Source: CAIPAT01 sp041665605 (GTDB taxonomy: Bacteria > Verrucomicrobiota > Lentisphaeria > Victivallales > Victivallaceae). Taken from it: DNA of 64,000 nt. Shown piece by piece: positions 16,565 to 25,226 of the stretch. Positions within the stretch are counted from its first letter, which is position 1. Every line of letters starts with the position of its first letter. The notes under the pieces were generated by a model. It saw only the letters and a list, made by a program, of their open reading frames with translations. It was not told the origin of the DNA and ran no database searches. The stretch is from positions 31,080 to 95,079 of the forward strand of contig JBAYIO010000005.1 of assembly GCA_041665605.1 (NCBI GenBank). The letters run 5' to 3'. Position numbers and translations under genes: made by a program.

Positions 16565-18544
16565 ATGAATTACAGTCAGGCTTTTCAGCTACAGCAGTTG
16601 GAGGATATCGGCAGGAATTGGGGACATTATGACGTTAAAGACCAGTTTAAGCATTTCATTTATAAAATAGCCGATGCCGAATTTGTGAAAGGCAATGCGG
16701 AACGGGATACGATCCGCACAGAAAAAGAGATCAATAAGCGGCGCAAAATAATGCGGGATAAATTTATTGCCGCAATTGGCGGCCTGCCTTCAAGTGATAC
16801 GCCGCTTAACGCTAGAATCACCAGGGTGATTCAGGAAGACGGTTTCCGCATTGAGAAGATCATATTTGAATCACGTCCGGACGCTTTCGTTACCGCCAAT
16901 ATGTATATTCCCGACGGCATTGTCAAGCCGTGCGGGACAGTGCAATTTCTTAGCGGACATTTTGAGCAGGCCAAGCATGCTGACGAATATCAGGTTGTCT
17001 GCCGTACTTTGGTCAAGGCAGGCCTGATAGTCTTTGCGCAGGATCCGGTCGGGCAGGGGGAACGGCACAGCTATTACGAACCGTCGCTCAACTACAATAC
17101 TTTCCGCTGGGGAACCGGAGAGCATGATTACGCCGGTGTCCAGTGTCTGCCCGCCGGCCAAAGCATTGCCAGATACTTTGTGCATGACTCGATGCGCGGA
17201 ATTGATTATCTCCGCACCCGTCCGGAAGTTGATAAGAATAAAATCGGCGTCACCGGCAATTCCGGCGGCGGCACCCAGACTTCGCTGATGATGGTTTGCG
17301 ACGAACGCATTGCCGCCGCGGCACCGGCGACTTATCTGATGAGCGCCAACGGCTGGATGCATACAGGCGGCGCCCAGGACCTGGAACAGATCTGGCCGGG
17401 AATGACTGCCGCCGGATTTGAACATGAAGACATTCTGCTGATGATGGCTCCGCGCCCGGTGCTGGTGCTGGCGGTGACGTATGACTTTTTCCCGATTGAA
17501 GCCACCCGGCAGACAGTTGCCAGGGCCAGGAGATTCTGGGACATCTGCGGCAAAAGCGCAAATCTGGAGTTGTCCGAACAGCAGGTTGATCATCATTACA
17601 CCCCGGAAATGGCGGTAAAATCCGCTGAATTCTTCGTCCGTCATCTGCTGGGGAAGAAAGTTAAAATAGATAATTCAAAAATTAAGCCGATTCCGGCTTC
17701 ACAGCTTTACGCCACCAAAACCGGGCAGGTACGCGGCGAGCTGAAAAATGCCCGTTTTGTGCACGATGAAAACAAGGCAAGTGTTGAGCGAATTCAGCAG
17801 GCAGCAAACTCCGAACCTGAAAAAATGAGAAAAAACAAGGCACTGGCTTGGCTGAAAGCCGGTGTTTTTAACAATCGCAAACCATGTCCGCAGAATCTGC
17901 GGATATTGTATTCCGGTCACTCCAATGATCTGTGTTTCAATAACGTGTTCTGGTGGTCTCAGGAAGGAATAATAAATCAGGCGCTGGTATTCCGGGATTA
18001 CCGTTTCGCTGATCAGAAACTGCCGCTGACCATCGCGGTGTGGACCGATGGCACAAATCAATTGCGTTCCCACATGAACTGGTTGCGCAATACCTGCGCC
18101 GCGGGGAGGGCGGTGATGGTGTTGAATGTAACCGGCGTCGGCGCAATGGAACCGCGTAAAATCAATCAGTATCCGACTCATGAGTGGTATGGCACTATCT
18201 GCCGTCTGGCGCATGATCTGATATGGCTTGGAGATTCAATTGTCGCGTTCAGGGCATACGATGTAATCAGGGCGCTTGACGCCGCTCAGGAACTGCCGGA
18301 TATCAATGTCAATGATATTGAGCTTTACGGGCATGGACGGCAGAGTGTATATGCGCTCATTGCCGCTGCGCTTGACCTCAGAGTGAAATCACTGCGGGAA
18401 GATGAGGCGCTGTCCGGATACGCCGACCTGGTGTGTGCGCGTCATTATGATGATTATGACGTCAACAGCATCATTTTTCACGGCATTCTGAAATATTGCG
18501 ATCTGCCGGACCTCCGGAAGTGGCTGGGCAAAAAATATCAATAA
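16565..18544 (+). CDS. Double alpha/beta-hydrolase (acetylxylan-esterase-like), second domain apparently inactive
   Basis: This 659-residue protein has no signal peptide. The N-terminal half (about 95-360) is a peptidase S9/acetylxylan-esterase-like alpha/beta hydrolase. The nucleophile elbow is GNSGGG with Ser233, Asp307 lies in AVTYDFFP, and His343 or His344 lies in DHHYTP, so a full triad is visible. A second hydrolase-like domain follows (about 440-659). Its elbow position reads GHGRQ (589-593), with Gly in place of Ser, so it is probably non-catalytic. The gene lies downstream of an AraC regulator. It is likely to remove ester groups from imported sugars. The substrate is unknown. Confidence 0.78.
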   Translation: MNYSQAFQLQQLEDIGRNWGHYDVKDQFKHFIYKIADAEFVKGNAERDTIRTEKEINKRRKIMRDKFIAAIGGLPSSDTPLNARITRVIQEDGFRIEKIIFESRPDAFVTANMYIPDGIVKPCGTVQFLSGHFEQAKHADEYQVVCRTLVKAGLIVFAQDPVGQGERHSYYEPSLNYNTFRWGTGEHDYAGVQCLPAGQSIARYFVHDSMRGIDYLRTRPEVDKNKIGVTGNSGGGTQTSLMMVCDERIAAAAPATYLMSANGWMHTGGAQDLEQIWPGMTAAGFEHEDILLMMAPRPVLVLAVTYDFFPIEATRQTVARARRFWDICGKSANLELSEQQVDHHYTPEMAVKSAEFFVRHLLGKKVKIDNSKIKPIPASQLYATKTGQVRGELKNARFVHDENKASVERIQQAANSEPEKMRKNKALAWLKAGVFNNRKPCPQNLRILYSGHSNDLCFNNVFWWSQEGIINQALVFRDYRFADQKLPLTIAVWTDGTNQLRSHMNWLRNTCAAGRAVMVLNVTGVGAMEPRKINQYPTHEWYGTICRLAHDLIWLGDSIVAFRAYDVIRALDAAQELPDINVNDIELYGHGRQSVYALIAAALDLRVKSLREDEALSGYADLVCARHYDDYDVNSIIFHGILKYCDLPDLRKWLGKKYQ

Positions 18545-18571
18545 TAAATGTGGCTGGCGATTCCGGCAGAA

Positions 18572-19411
18572 TCAGTTTCTCATGCTGGGACTGCCCAGGG
18601 AGCGGGCGAACTCGGTCGGGGTCATTCCGGCGGTTTTCTTGAACGCTTCGCAGAAATGCGGCAGGGAACTGTAGCCCACTTTCGCTGCGATGTCGGAAAT
18701 GTTGTCAGTAGATTCCCGCAATAAATGCTGTGCTGTTTCCATTCTGATTTCCCGCAGGTGATGACGGAAATTATGTCCGGTTTCTCTTTGCATCAGGTTG
18801 CGCAGATAAGAAGCGCTGACCCCTGAGTGTTTACTGACGGATTCCGCTGTAATGTCGCGCATGTAATTATTCCTGATGAAATTCAATGCCCGTGAAATGA
18901 CCGCGGTCCGGTGATTCAAATTATTCTCTCCGGTTATTTTCACTGTGTCCTGTTCAAAACAGCTTTCGGAGAGGCGGCGCTGAAGTAATAACAGCAATTG
19001 ATTTAGCATAATGACGATCAGTTCGTGACAGAAGCGGTTTTCGGTCAGGTACTCATTTTTCATCTTCAGCATGATGGTTCTTTCATCATGGTTCAGGAAG
19101 ATGGCTTTGCTGGCAATGGAACTGTCAATATTTCCATAAAAAGCAATATTCAAAAAGTCGAACGGCCTGCCGCCGACGCCGTGAAAATGGTGTTCCAGCA
19201 TTGATGGTATGAGGGCGCATTCACCCGGTTTCAGCATGATTACTTCATTGCGCACGGTCAACTCCACACACCCGTAATCAACAAAGATGATTTCGCATTC
19301 ATCATGGATCTGTTTCTTCAGGTTGAACCCGCGGCTTTTGGCTTTATGCAGCACATAGTTCGCATTTCTTACCGGCAGCGCATTCAGCAAATTGTCAATC
19401 TTGTCTTTCAT
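18572..19411 (-). CDS. AraC-family transcriptional regulator, probably leaderless
   Basis: This 279-residue protein has an N-terminal cupin sensor (about 30-110: ECEIIFVDYGCVELTVRNEV, KPGECALIPSMLEHHFHG) and a C-terminal AraC DNA-binding domain (about 180-275: DITAESVSKHSGVSASYLRN, SDIAAKVGYSSLPHFCEAFK, GMTPTEFARSLG). It is divergent from the GH4 gene at 19559, which it may control. No ribosome-binding site precedes the ATG. The -10 box ends only six bases upstream, which predicts a transcript that starts at or next to the ATG. Confidence 0.88.
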   Translation of the reverse strand: MKDKIDNLLNALPVRNANYVLHKAKSRGFNLKKQIHDECEIIFVDYGCVELTVRNEVIMLKPGECALIPSMLEHHFHGVGGRPFDFLNIAFYGNIDSSIASKAIFLNHDERTIMLKMKNEYLTENRFCHELIVIMLNQLLLLLQRRLSESCFEQDTVKITGENNLNHRTAVISRALNFIRNNYMRDITAESVSKHSGVSASYLRNLMQRETGHNFRHHLREIRMETAQHLLRESTDNISDIAAKVGYSSLPHFCEAFKKTAGMTPTEFARSLGSPSMRN

Positions 19412-19417
19412 GTTGTT

Positions 19418-19446
19418 ACAATATAATCATTATTGATGCATGTCAA
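19418..19446 (-). promoter_or_regulatory. Promoter of the AraC gene, predicts a leaderless mRNA
   Basis: On the minus strand TTGACA (19441-19446), a 17-base spacer and TATTGT (19418-19423) form a good sigma-70 promoter. Six bases (AACAAC) separate the -10 box from the ATG at 19411. Transcription would start at about the A of the ATG. Confidence 0.65.
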
Positions 19447-19490
19447 TATTTTAATAATCGTTAAGAGAAATAATTTAATCATTCAGGGAA

Positions 19491-19519
19491 TTGATGATTT
19501 GCCGGAATGACACTATAAT
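19491..19519 (+). promoter_or_regulatory. Promoter of the GH4 gene
   Basis: TTGATG (19491-19496), a 17-base spacer and TATAAT (19514-19519) fit sigma-70 well. The GH4 ATG follows 39 bases later with a CGGAGG ribosome-binding site. This promoter is back-to-back with that of the AraC regulator. Confidence 0.65.
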
Positions 19520-19558
19520 TATTACTATCCTTTAAAAACATTTACGGAGGTAACTATT

Positions 19559-20893
19559 ATGTCGAAAGGCGCAAAGATCGTAATGACCGGCGGCGGAAGC
19601 TATAATTGGATTCCGCGCATAATGTGCGATATGATGCAGGCTCCTGAACTCAAGGGCAGCGAAGTCTATTTGCTTGATCCCAATCTTCAAGCCGCCAAGG
19701 AAGTGAAGGCCGCAGTTGAAAAAATGTCCGGAACCCTGGGGGCGGGATTTAAGTTCACCGCCGGCAGTTCCGAGGAAAAGGCGTTTGCCGGTGCTGATTT
19801 TGTGGTCATAACGATTTCCACCGGTGATCTGGAAATGATGCGCCATGACCTGAAGATTCCGGAAAAATACGGTATTCTCCACACGGTCGGGGATTCGGTC
19901 GGACCAGGCGGCTGGTCACGCACGCTGCGCAATGTGCCGGTGTTTGTTAAAATGGCGCAGAAAATTGAAAAACTGTCGCCCAAAGCGATTATCCTGAATT
20001 ACACCAATCCGATGGCGGCTCTGACCGGCGCGATAAGCGCTTCAACCTCGCTGCGCAATGTCGGCCTGTGTCATGGCGTATTTGCCGCGTATCAACTGTT
20101 AGAGAAGATTTTTGGAGTTGAAGAGCAGGATCTCTGCTTAAAATATGGCGGCGTCAACCATTTTTTCTGGGTCACTGATTTCACGGTTAAAGGTCAGCCC
20201 GGATATCCGATGCTGGCTAAGAAACTTGCCGGCAGATCAATAGATGAATATTTTGCGAAGGCGCACAAAGATGAAGCAGGCATGGCACACCACAAGCACA
20301 AACTGCTGGACGAGTTATACCGGCAATATGGTTATCTGTCATATCCCGGTGACCGGCATACCTGTGAATTTGTGCCGGGATATATTAATAACGGCAAGTC
20401 TCCGATCAAGCGTTTCGGCCTGGTCAGAACTTCGATTGAAGAACGGTATGATGTCAGAAAAGGCGCCAGGGAACGCGCCGCCAAACTGGCGTCAGGAGAA
20501 ACGGCCCCGTTTGGGCGTTCCAGAGAAACCGCCGTTGATATCATGACCGCATTTATTAACAATAAACCGTTTATTGACGTCGTGAATATGCCGAATATCG
20601 GACAGATTGACAACCTGCCGCGCGGTGCGGTTGTCGAGACGATGGGAATGGTTGATGCCCGCGGGTTCACCCCGATTGCAATCGGCTCCCTGCCGCGAGA
20701 GGTGCAGCCGACGATTGACGTGCATTGCAAAGTGCAGATGATGACACTGGAGGCGGCGATGAAGGGCGATCTGGAGATGGCGCTTCATTCGCTGATGCTT
20801 GATCCGCTGTGCGCGAATCTGCCGCCGTCCGATGTCCGCAAAATGGGGCTTGAACTGATAAAAGCCACCAAGGCATGGCTTCCGCAATTCTAA
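19559..20893 (+). CDS. GH4 family NAD-dependent glycosidase (alpha-galactosidase/alpha-glucosidase type)
   Basis: This 444-residue cytoplasmic protein is typical of GH4, which cleaves glycosides by NAD+- and Mn2+-dependent oxidation-elimination. GGGSYNW (11-17) is the NAD-binding turn, NYTNPM (147-152) a conserved substrate loop, Cys171-His172 (CHGV) the metal-binding pair, and GGVNH (197-201) the second metal motif. A CH-type motif is seen in enzymes acting on unphosphorylated alpha-glycosides or uronides, rather than on 6-phosphoglycosides. Divergence from an AraC gene suggests substrate induction. The 142-bp palindromic element lies directly downstream. Confidence 0.85.
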   Translation: MSKGAKIVMTGGGSYNWIPRIMCDMMQAPELKGSEVYLLDPNLQAAKEVKAAVEKMSGTLGAGFKFTAGSSEEKAFAGADFVVITISTGDLEMMRHDLKIPEKYGILHTVGDSVGPGGWSRTLRNVPVFVKMAQKIEKLSPKAIILNYTNPMAALTGAISASTSLRNVGLCHGVFAAYQLLEKIFGVEEQDLCLKYGGVNHFFWVTDFTVKGQPGYPMLAKKLAGRSIDEYFAKAHKDEAGMAHHKHKLLDELYRQYGYLSYPGDRHTCEFVPGYINNGKSPIKRFGLVRTSIEERYDVRKGARERAAKLASGETAPFGRSRETAVDIMTAFINNKPFIDVVNMPNIGQIDNLPRGAVVETMGMVDARGFTPIAIGSLPREVQPTIDVHCKVQMMTLEAAMKGDLEMALHSLMLDPLCANLPPSDVRKMGLELIKATKAWLPQF

Positions 20894-20895
20894 GG

Positions 20896-21037
20896 AACTG
20901 TAAATAAATAAACTATTGAATTTTCACCGAATATCTTGATTTGATTTTCGAGTTGCTTGTGAGGCGCATACCGGCAGGTATGTAACGAAAAGCATTCAAG
21001 AGAGCGGTGTAAAAACATAGTTTATTTTGAGACAGTT
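20896..21037. repeat. 142-bp palindromic element with ~21-bp terminal inverted repeats (MITE-like or structured RNA)
   Basis: The element fills the gap between the GH4 stop and the NagB-like gene. Terminal arms are AACTGT/ACAGTT (20896-20901, 21032-21037) and AAATAAACTAT/ATAGTTTATTT (20906-20916, 21017-21027). Inside, in nested order, are CACCG/CGGTG (20925-20929, 21005-21009), TCTTGA/TCAAGA (20934-20939, 20996-21001), TTTTCG/CGAAAA (20945-20950, 20986-20991) and CATACC/GGTATG (20967-20972, 20977-20982) around a GGCA loop. The whole segment can fold into one long interrupted stem. No target-site duplication is evident. Either a miniature transposable element or a cis-acting RNA fits. Confidence 0.65.
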
Positions 21038-21066
21038 GATTATTTATGGCAAATGGAGGAACGGCA

Positions 21067-21843
21067 ATGAAAAAAGTATTTTACGGCAAAACTGAAATCG
21101 TATTATGCGATGATAATAATGACCTTGGGAAAAAATCAGCCTGTGCGGTTGCAAAAACTATGATAGATTTGCTTGCGGAAAAAGAAGAATTAAGAATAGT
21201 TTTAGCGGCAGGAGAAAGTCAAAGCTCATTTCTAAATGCGCTGGCAGGGGAGACTGGCATTGACTGGCGCAGAGTAGTTTGTTTTAATATCGATGATTTC
21301 TGGGATATCAGGATGCCGGAAAAATTTACTTGCGGTTACCAGACTGCAAAGGAATTATATCAGAAGATCAACGCCAAATCAGTGAATCTTGTGCGCTTCA
21401 ATGCCGTTGATCCGGAAGCTGAATGCCGGAGGTTTGAAAAATTGCTGCGGGAAAAGCCTGTTGATATTTTATGTCAGGGAATCGGAACGTCCGGTCATCT
21501 GGCCCTGGACGAACCGTTTGACACTGATTTCAATGATGAGAGATGGGTAAGACTTGTAAATATCGCCGCGCAATCTAAAAAGCAGCTTAAAGCAGACCCT
21601 AATTTTGAAGCGCTTGGCTACATTCCGGAAAAAGGAATAACGATGACAATCCCGGCAATTCTCGCTGCCAGGCATTGCTATACTATGGTACCGTTAAAAT
21701 TGAAGAAGGAAATTCTCACGAAACTTTCCAATACAGATGTGGCCACGGAAGCTCTCCCCGCATCTATCCTGTTAACCAGGAACGGTGTGCTTTTTGTGGA
21801 TAGAGACTCATGTCCTGATTACTGGCTCGGTAATTTTAAATGA
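21067..21843 (+). CDS. NagB-like (glucosamine-6-phosphate deaminase/6-phosphogluconolactonase fold) protein
   Basis: This 258-residue protein starts at the ATG at 21067, chosen because GGAGGA lies six bases upstream. An in-frame ATG at 21046 lacks such a site. The fold is recognised from LRIVLAAGESQ, NIDDFWD and GIGTSGHLALDEP. In NagB the last motif reads GIGxDGHIAFNEP. Here the Asp of the ring-opening triad is Ser142, while His144 and Glu149 are kept. Canonical deaminase activity is therefore doubtful, and a different sugar phosphate is likely. It follows the GH4 gene and may process its product. Confidence 0.72.
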   Translation: MKKVFYGKTEIVLCDDNNDLGKKSACAVAKTMIDLLAEKEELRIVLAAGESQSSFLNALAGETGIDWRRVVCFNIDDFWDIRMPEKFTCGYQTAKELYQKINAKSVNLVRFNAVDPEAECRRFEKLLREKPVDILCQGIGTSGHLALDEPFDTDFNDERWVRLVNIAAQSKKQLKADPNFEALGYIPEKGITMTIPAILAARHCYTMVPLKLKKEILTKLSNTDVATEALPASILLTRNGVLFVDRDSCPDYWLGNFK

Positions 21844-21846
21844 TGA

Positions 21847-21877
21847 AGGCTGAGCAGGAAATTTTTCCGCTCAGCCT
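21847..21877 (+). terminator. Hairpin after the NagB-like gene
   Basis: AGGCTGAGC (21847-21855) and GCTCAGCCT (21869-21877) form a perfect 9-bp stem four bases after the TGA. Only GCTTTACTG follows, so there is no strong U-tract. Probable terminator. Confidence 0.55.
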
Positions 21878-21892
21878 GCTTTACTGACGTTC

Positions 21893-22285
21893 TTATTCGG
21901 CGGTGATTCTGGTTCCTTTCATCGTGCCTGATGTATTCTGATCAGTAGTGTAAGTGCCTTCAAATTCATTGTCGGAACACAATGATCCGTTCAAATGGAA
22001 ATTGCGTTTGTCATCATTGCGCTTCCCGTCAATCGTGAATTTCGGGCCGTTCTCGGCGATGGTGCCGGAGAGTTGGAACTCGCCAAATGCGTCATTGCAT
22101 TTGCCTGTGAGATTATATGATTCCTGAGCTATAGCCATTGTTCCGGTTTGAACCCCGCTTCTGCCCTTCTCTTCGAACTTGTAGTTCCAGGCTCCCGTCA
22201 TGTTGCAATGTTTCGGAACCGATGAGCATCCGGTAATGAATCCGGCAACAATGACGGCCGCTGCGAGCATGATTGACTTTTTCAT
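21893..22285 (-). CDS. Small lipoprotein of unknown function
   Basis: This 130-residue protein has a lipoprotein signal peptide with lipobox ITGC (Cys20). The mature part is a likely beta-barrel or beta-sandwich of alternating strands (MTGAWNYKFEE, SYNLTGKCND, EFQLSGTIAENG, FHLNGSLCSDNEFEGTYTT), reminiscent of lipocalin-like or META-like repeats. A ribosome-binding site (AAGGAG) precedes the ATG. No specific family was recognised. It should sit in the outer membrane or periplasm. Confidence 0.65.
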   Translation of the reverse strand: MKKSIMLAAAVIVAGFITGCSSVPKHCNMTGAWNYKFEEKGRSGVQTGTMAIAQESYNLTGKCNDAFGEFQLSGTIAENGPKFTIDGKRNDDKRNFHLNGSLCSDNEFEGTYTTDQNTSGTMKGTRITAE

Positions 22286-22419
22286 TTCATTTCTCCTTTG
22301 CTGATGGTTGGTTTCGAGATCACAATTGCATGATCATATATCAATATACATGCGGACAATAAATTGGCAAATCTTCCGCCGTGCATTAATTATATATGAC
22401 GGAGCAATGATTCAGGTGT

Positions 22420-23010
22420 TTACTCTGAGTGGTGTGACATTTTTTTGCCAAGATGCAGTAGAAACAGAGCCAGCGCAAGAATACCCACGGAGGCCGCGAA
22501 ATACAGCATTTGCACAATGTTCTCTATCTTCATTTCCAGCATGAATTGAAAGAACTTGACGATTAAAGCCATAATAATAACTTGACCGATCTTGTCTTTT
22601 AAAACATCCAGAGAGCCGATATCCAGAATATTTGAGGATTCGGTGCTGTCCGCCGCATCGATGTGGCTGATGAACAGTTCATACAGGCCAAAGCTGAAAA
22701 TTAACGAAACTACTGCAATCAGGAAGATGTCAATGCTGCCGACAATTGTTCCCAGCACGGCCCCGTGCAGATCAATTTTAGCGCCTTGTCCGCAGGCGGC
22801 GTTCACCAGGTCAATAATCAGTTTCACAATATCGAATGTGCCGATTGCAAAGAGAATGAACGACGCAAGCAGGCTGGAAATCACTGCAAACAGCACAAGA
22901 TATCGGCTTGACCAGAGGAAATTCTCAAAAATCTTTTCAATTGTCCAGGTTTTTCGACGGTCGTTTTCCAAAAAGTGCTCCCTGGTTTTTCGAGGTTTTT
23001 GTTCAGACAT
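22420..23010 (-). CDS. UPF0114 (YqhA-like) membrane protein
   Basis: This 196-residue protein starts at the ATG at 23010, because GGAG lies at the correct distance. An in-frame ATG ten codons upstream lacks one. It shows the YqhA pattern: a basic N-terminus, FLWSSRYLVLFAVISSLLAS as a first membrane segment, a second segment (IDIFLIAVVSLIFSFGLYEL), then the LDVLKDKIGQVIIMALIVKF and MLYFAASVGILALALFLLHL segments. Four membrane helices are expected. The function of the family is unknown. Confidence 0.8.
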   Translation of the reverse strand: MSEQKPRKTREHFLENDRRKTWTIEKIFENFLWSSRYLVLFAVISSLLASFILFAIGTFDIVKLIIDLVNAACGQGAKIDLHGAVLGTIVGSIDIFLIAVVSLIFSFGLYELFISHIDAADSTESSNILDIGSLDVLKDKIGQVIIMALIVKFFQFMLEMKIENIVQMLYFAASVGILALALFLLHLGKKMSHHSE

Positions 23011-23306
23011 AATATCTCCGGAATATATATAATCTTTCATAAATTTTGATCATGATAAAGCATGGAAGATAACCTTGAAATGCTGGAAAATCAAGTTAAG
23101 AACGATAATAACGACGGTGTTGGGTATTTTATGGAAGCAATAATTCCGGATTTTACAGTAATCTGCTACTTGAATCACGGCGGTTTCAGTTGTAATTTTA
23201 TGATAGATTTTTATCTATTTTGGCATATTTTGAAATATTCTGAGTGTTGACGCAATTTTTTGCAAAAAAACTATTTATAATAATTATTATTGAAGGAGCA
23301 GTTACT

Positions 23307-25211
23307 ATGTCATTGAAAAACATCACCGAATTGTCAACTTTTTTCGGGCTGAATCCGGATTATGTGCTGGGCGGCGGCGGCAACACCTCTTTTAAAGACG
23401 AAAATTTTCTTTATGTCAAACCCAGCGGAATCAGCCTGGCGTCCATTACCGAAAAGGATTTTGTTAAAATGGAACGCGAAAAAGTACGGGCGGTTTTCGC
23501 TATCGGCGAACTTACCGGTGCGGTGGAGCGCGAAGCAATAGTCAAGAAAATGCTGGCTGACGCAGTTACTTATGATTCTTCGGGCCGCCCTTCAGTAGAG
23601 GCTCCGCTGCATGAGCTTATTCCGACTGCCTATGTCGTTCATCTTCATCCTGCCGCGGTCAACGGCATGACCTGCGGTAAAAACGGCAAAGAGATTTGCG
23701 AAGCGCTGTTTCCGGAAGCTTTGTGGATAGATTATATTGATCCCGGCTTTACGCTGGCTTACGCGGTTTACCACGCAGCCAGGGACTACAAGCAGACTAA
23801 GGGCCGCGACCCGCAAGTGATTTTTCTTCAGAATCACGGAGTGTTCGTCGGCGCCAATGAAGCGAAGGATATCCGCTCAATTTACCAGATGATCATGGAT
23901 ACGCTGGCCGGACATTATCAGAAACAGGGCGTTGCATTAAAACTGGAGACCGGAGAGAAAGACACGGCATTTGTATTCGAAAATGCGCCGATGTTGCGTT
24001 CACTGCTGGGTTCCGGTGCCCCGGCGACCGTGATCAGTCTGCCGCCGTTTAAGGCCGCCGGCGGGGCGCTGACGCCTGACCATATCGTCTATGCCAAATC
24101 TTTCTGCCTGGAAACCGAAAATCCGAATCTGGACGCTGTTGCCGCGTTTGAAGCCAGGCATGGCTATAAACCGAAAGTCGTGTCCGTTCCCGGCAAAGCA
24201 GTATTCTGCGCCGCCGATACTTATAAGGATGCGCTTACCGTGGCCGGGCTGGCTGCGGATGCCGCCAAAGTGCAGGCCTGGACCGCAGCATTCGGCGGCT
24301 GTCTGTTCATGAGCGATAAAGCGCGCGGATTTATTGAAAACTGGGAAGTGGAATCCTATCGCAAACAGGTATCTTCCGGCAAAGCCGGCGGACGGCTTAG
24401 AGGCAAAATCGCGGTTATCACCGGCGGCGCTCAGGGATTTGGATTCGGCATTGCCGAAGAACTGGCCGCAGAAGGTGCGCTGGCGGTTATTGCCGATATG
24501 AACCGTCAAGGAGCTGAAGGCGCCGCCGCCGTGATTAATTCCAAATTCGGATCTTCCTGTTCCATTGCGCTGGAAGTGAATATTTCCTCAGAGGAATCCG
24601 TGGAAAAGATGGTGCGCGAACTGGTTGAACGCTGCGGCGGCATTGACATTCTGGTTGCCAACGCCGGGGTGCTGCGCGCCGGTTCAGTTAAAACCATGAC
24701 TTTGAAGGACTGGGAATTTGTCACCGATATTAACTATACTGGATATTTCCTCTGTACCAAGCATGTTTCTCCGGTCATGGCGCTTCAGAATAAACATGGC
24801 GGCGGCTGGACTGACATTGTGCAGATCAATTCGAAGAGCGGATTGTGCGGCAGCAACCGCAACGGCGCGTATGCAGGCAGTAAGTTCGGGACTATCGGTC
24901 TGACGCAGAGTTTCGCTATGGAACTGGTGGAAGATAGAATTAAAGTCAACAGCATCTGCCCCGGCAACTTTTTCGACGGACCGCTTTGGAGCGACCCTGA
25001 AAAAGGTCTGTTTGTTCAGTATTTGAACAGCGGCAAAGTGCCGGGAGCAATGACCATCGGCGATGTCAAGGCGTTTTATGAAGCCAAAGTCCCGATGAAC
25101 CGCGGCTGTTTCCCTGCTGATGTGGCTAAAGCGATTATCTATGTGGTCGAGCAGAAATATGAGACCGGGCAGGCCATCCCTGTAACCGGCGGTCAGGTCA
25201 TGTTGAGCTAG
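23307..25211 (+). CDS. Bifunctional class II aldolase/short-chain dehydrogenase (RhaD-like)
   Basis: This 634-residue protein starts at the ATG at 23307, which has AAGGAG eight bases upstream. A longer in-frame start lacks this site. Residues of about 1-230 are a class II aldolase/epimerase domain with GGGGNTS, the zinc ligands of HLHP (112-115) and QNHG (175-178). Residues of about 365-634 are an SDR domain with ITGGAQGFGFG (371-381), NAG (452-454) and the catalytic Tyr522-x-x-x-Lys526. This fusion is known from rhamnulose-1-phosphate aldolase/lactaldehyde dehydrogenase proteins. It probably splits a deoxysugar phosphate and oxidises the resulting aldehyde. A hydroxyacid dehydrogenase reading frame follows immediately, consistent with lactate or lactaldehyde metabolism. 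Confidence 0.82.
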   Translation: MSLKNITELSTFFGLNPDYVLGGGGNTSFKDENFLYVKPSGISLASITEKDFVKMEREKVRAVFAIGELTGAVEREAIVKKMLADAVTYDSSGRPSVEAPLHELIPTAYVVHLHPAAVNGMTCGKNGKEICEALFPEALWIDYIDPGFTLAYAVYHAARDYKQTKGRDPQVIFLQNHGVFVGANEAKDIRSIYQMIMDTLAGHYQKQGVALKLETGEKDTAFVFENAPMLRSLLGSGAPATVISLPPFKAAGGALTPDHIVYAKSFCLETENPNLDAVAAFEARHGYKPKVVSVPGKAVFCAADTYKDALTVAGLAADAAKVQAWTAAFGGCLFMSDKARGFIENWEVESYRKQVSSGKAGGRLRGKIAVITGGAQGFGFGIAEELAAEGALAVIADMNRQGAEGAAAVINSKFGSSCSIALEVNISSEESVEKMVRELVERCGGIDILVANAGVLRAGSVKTMTLKDWEFVTDINYTGYFLCTKHVSPVMALQNKHGGGWTDIVQINSKSGLCGSNRNGAYAGSKFGTIGLTQSFAMELVEDRIKVNSICPGNFFDGPLWSDPEKGLFVQYLNSGKVPGAMTIGDVKAFYEAKVPMNRGCFPADVAKAIIYVVEQKYETGQAIPVTGGQVMLS

Positions 25212-25226
25212 GAGCTTACCTGATTT

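Noticed and set aside
23062..23250. Possible 62-residue protein before the aldolase gene
   Set aside because: No ribosome-binding site, no domain, and composition like the surrounding AT-rich gap.
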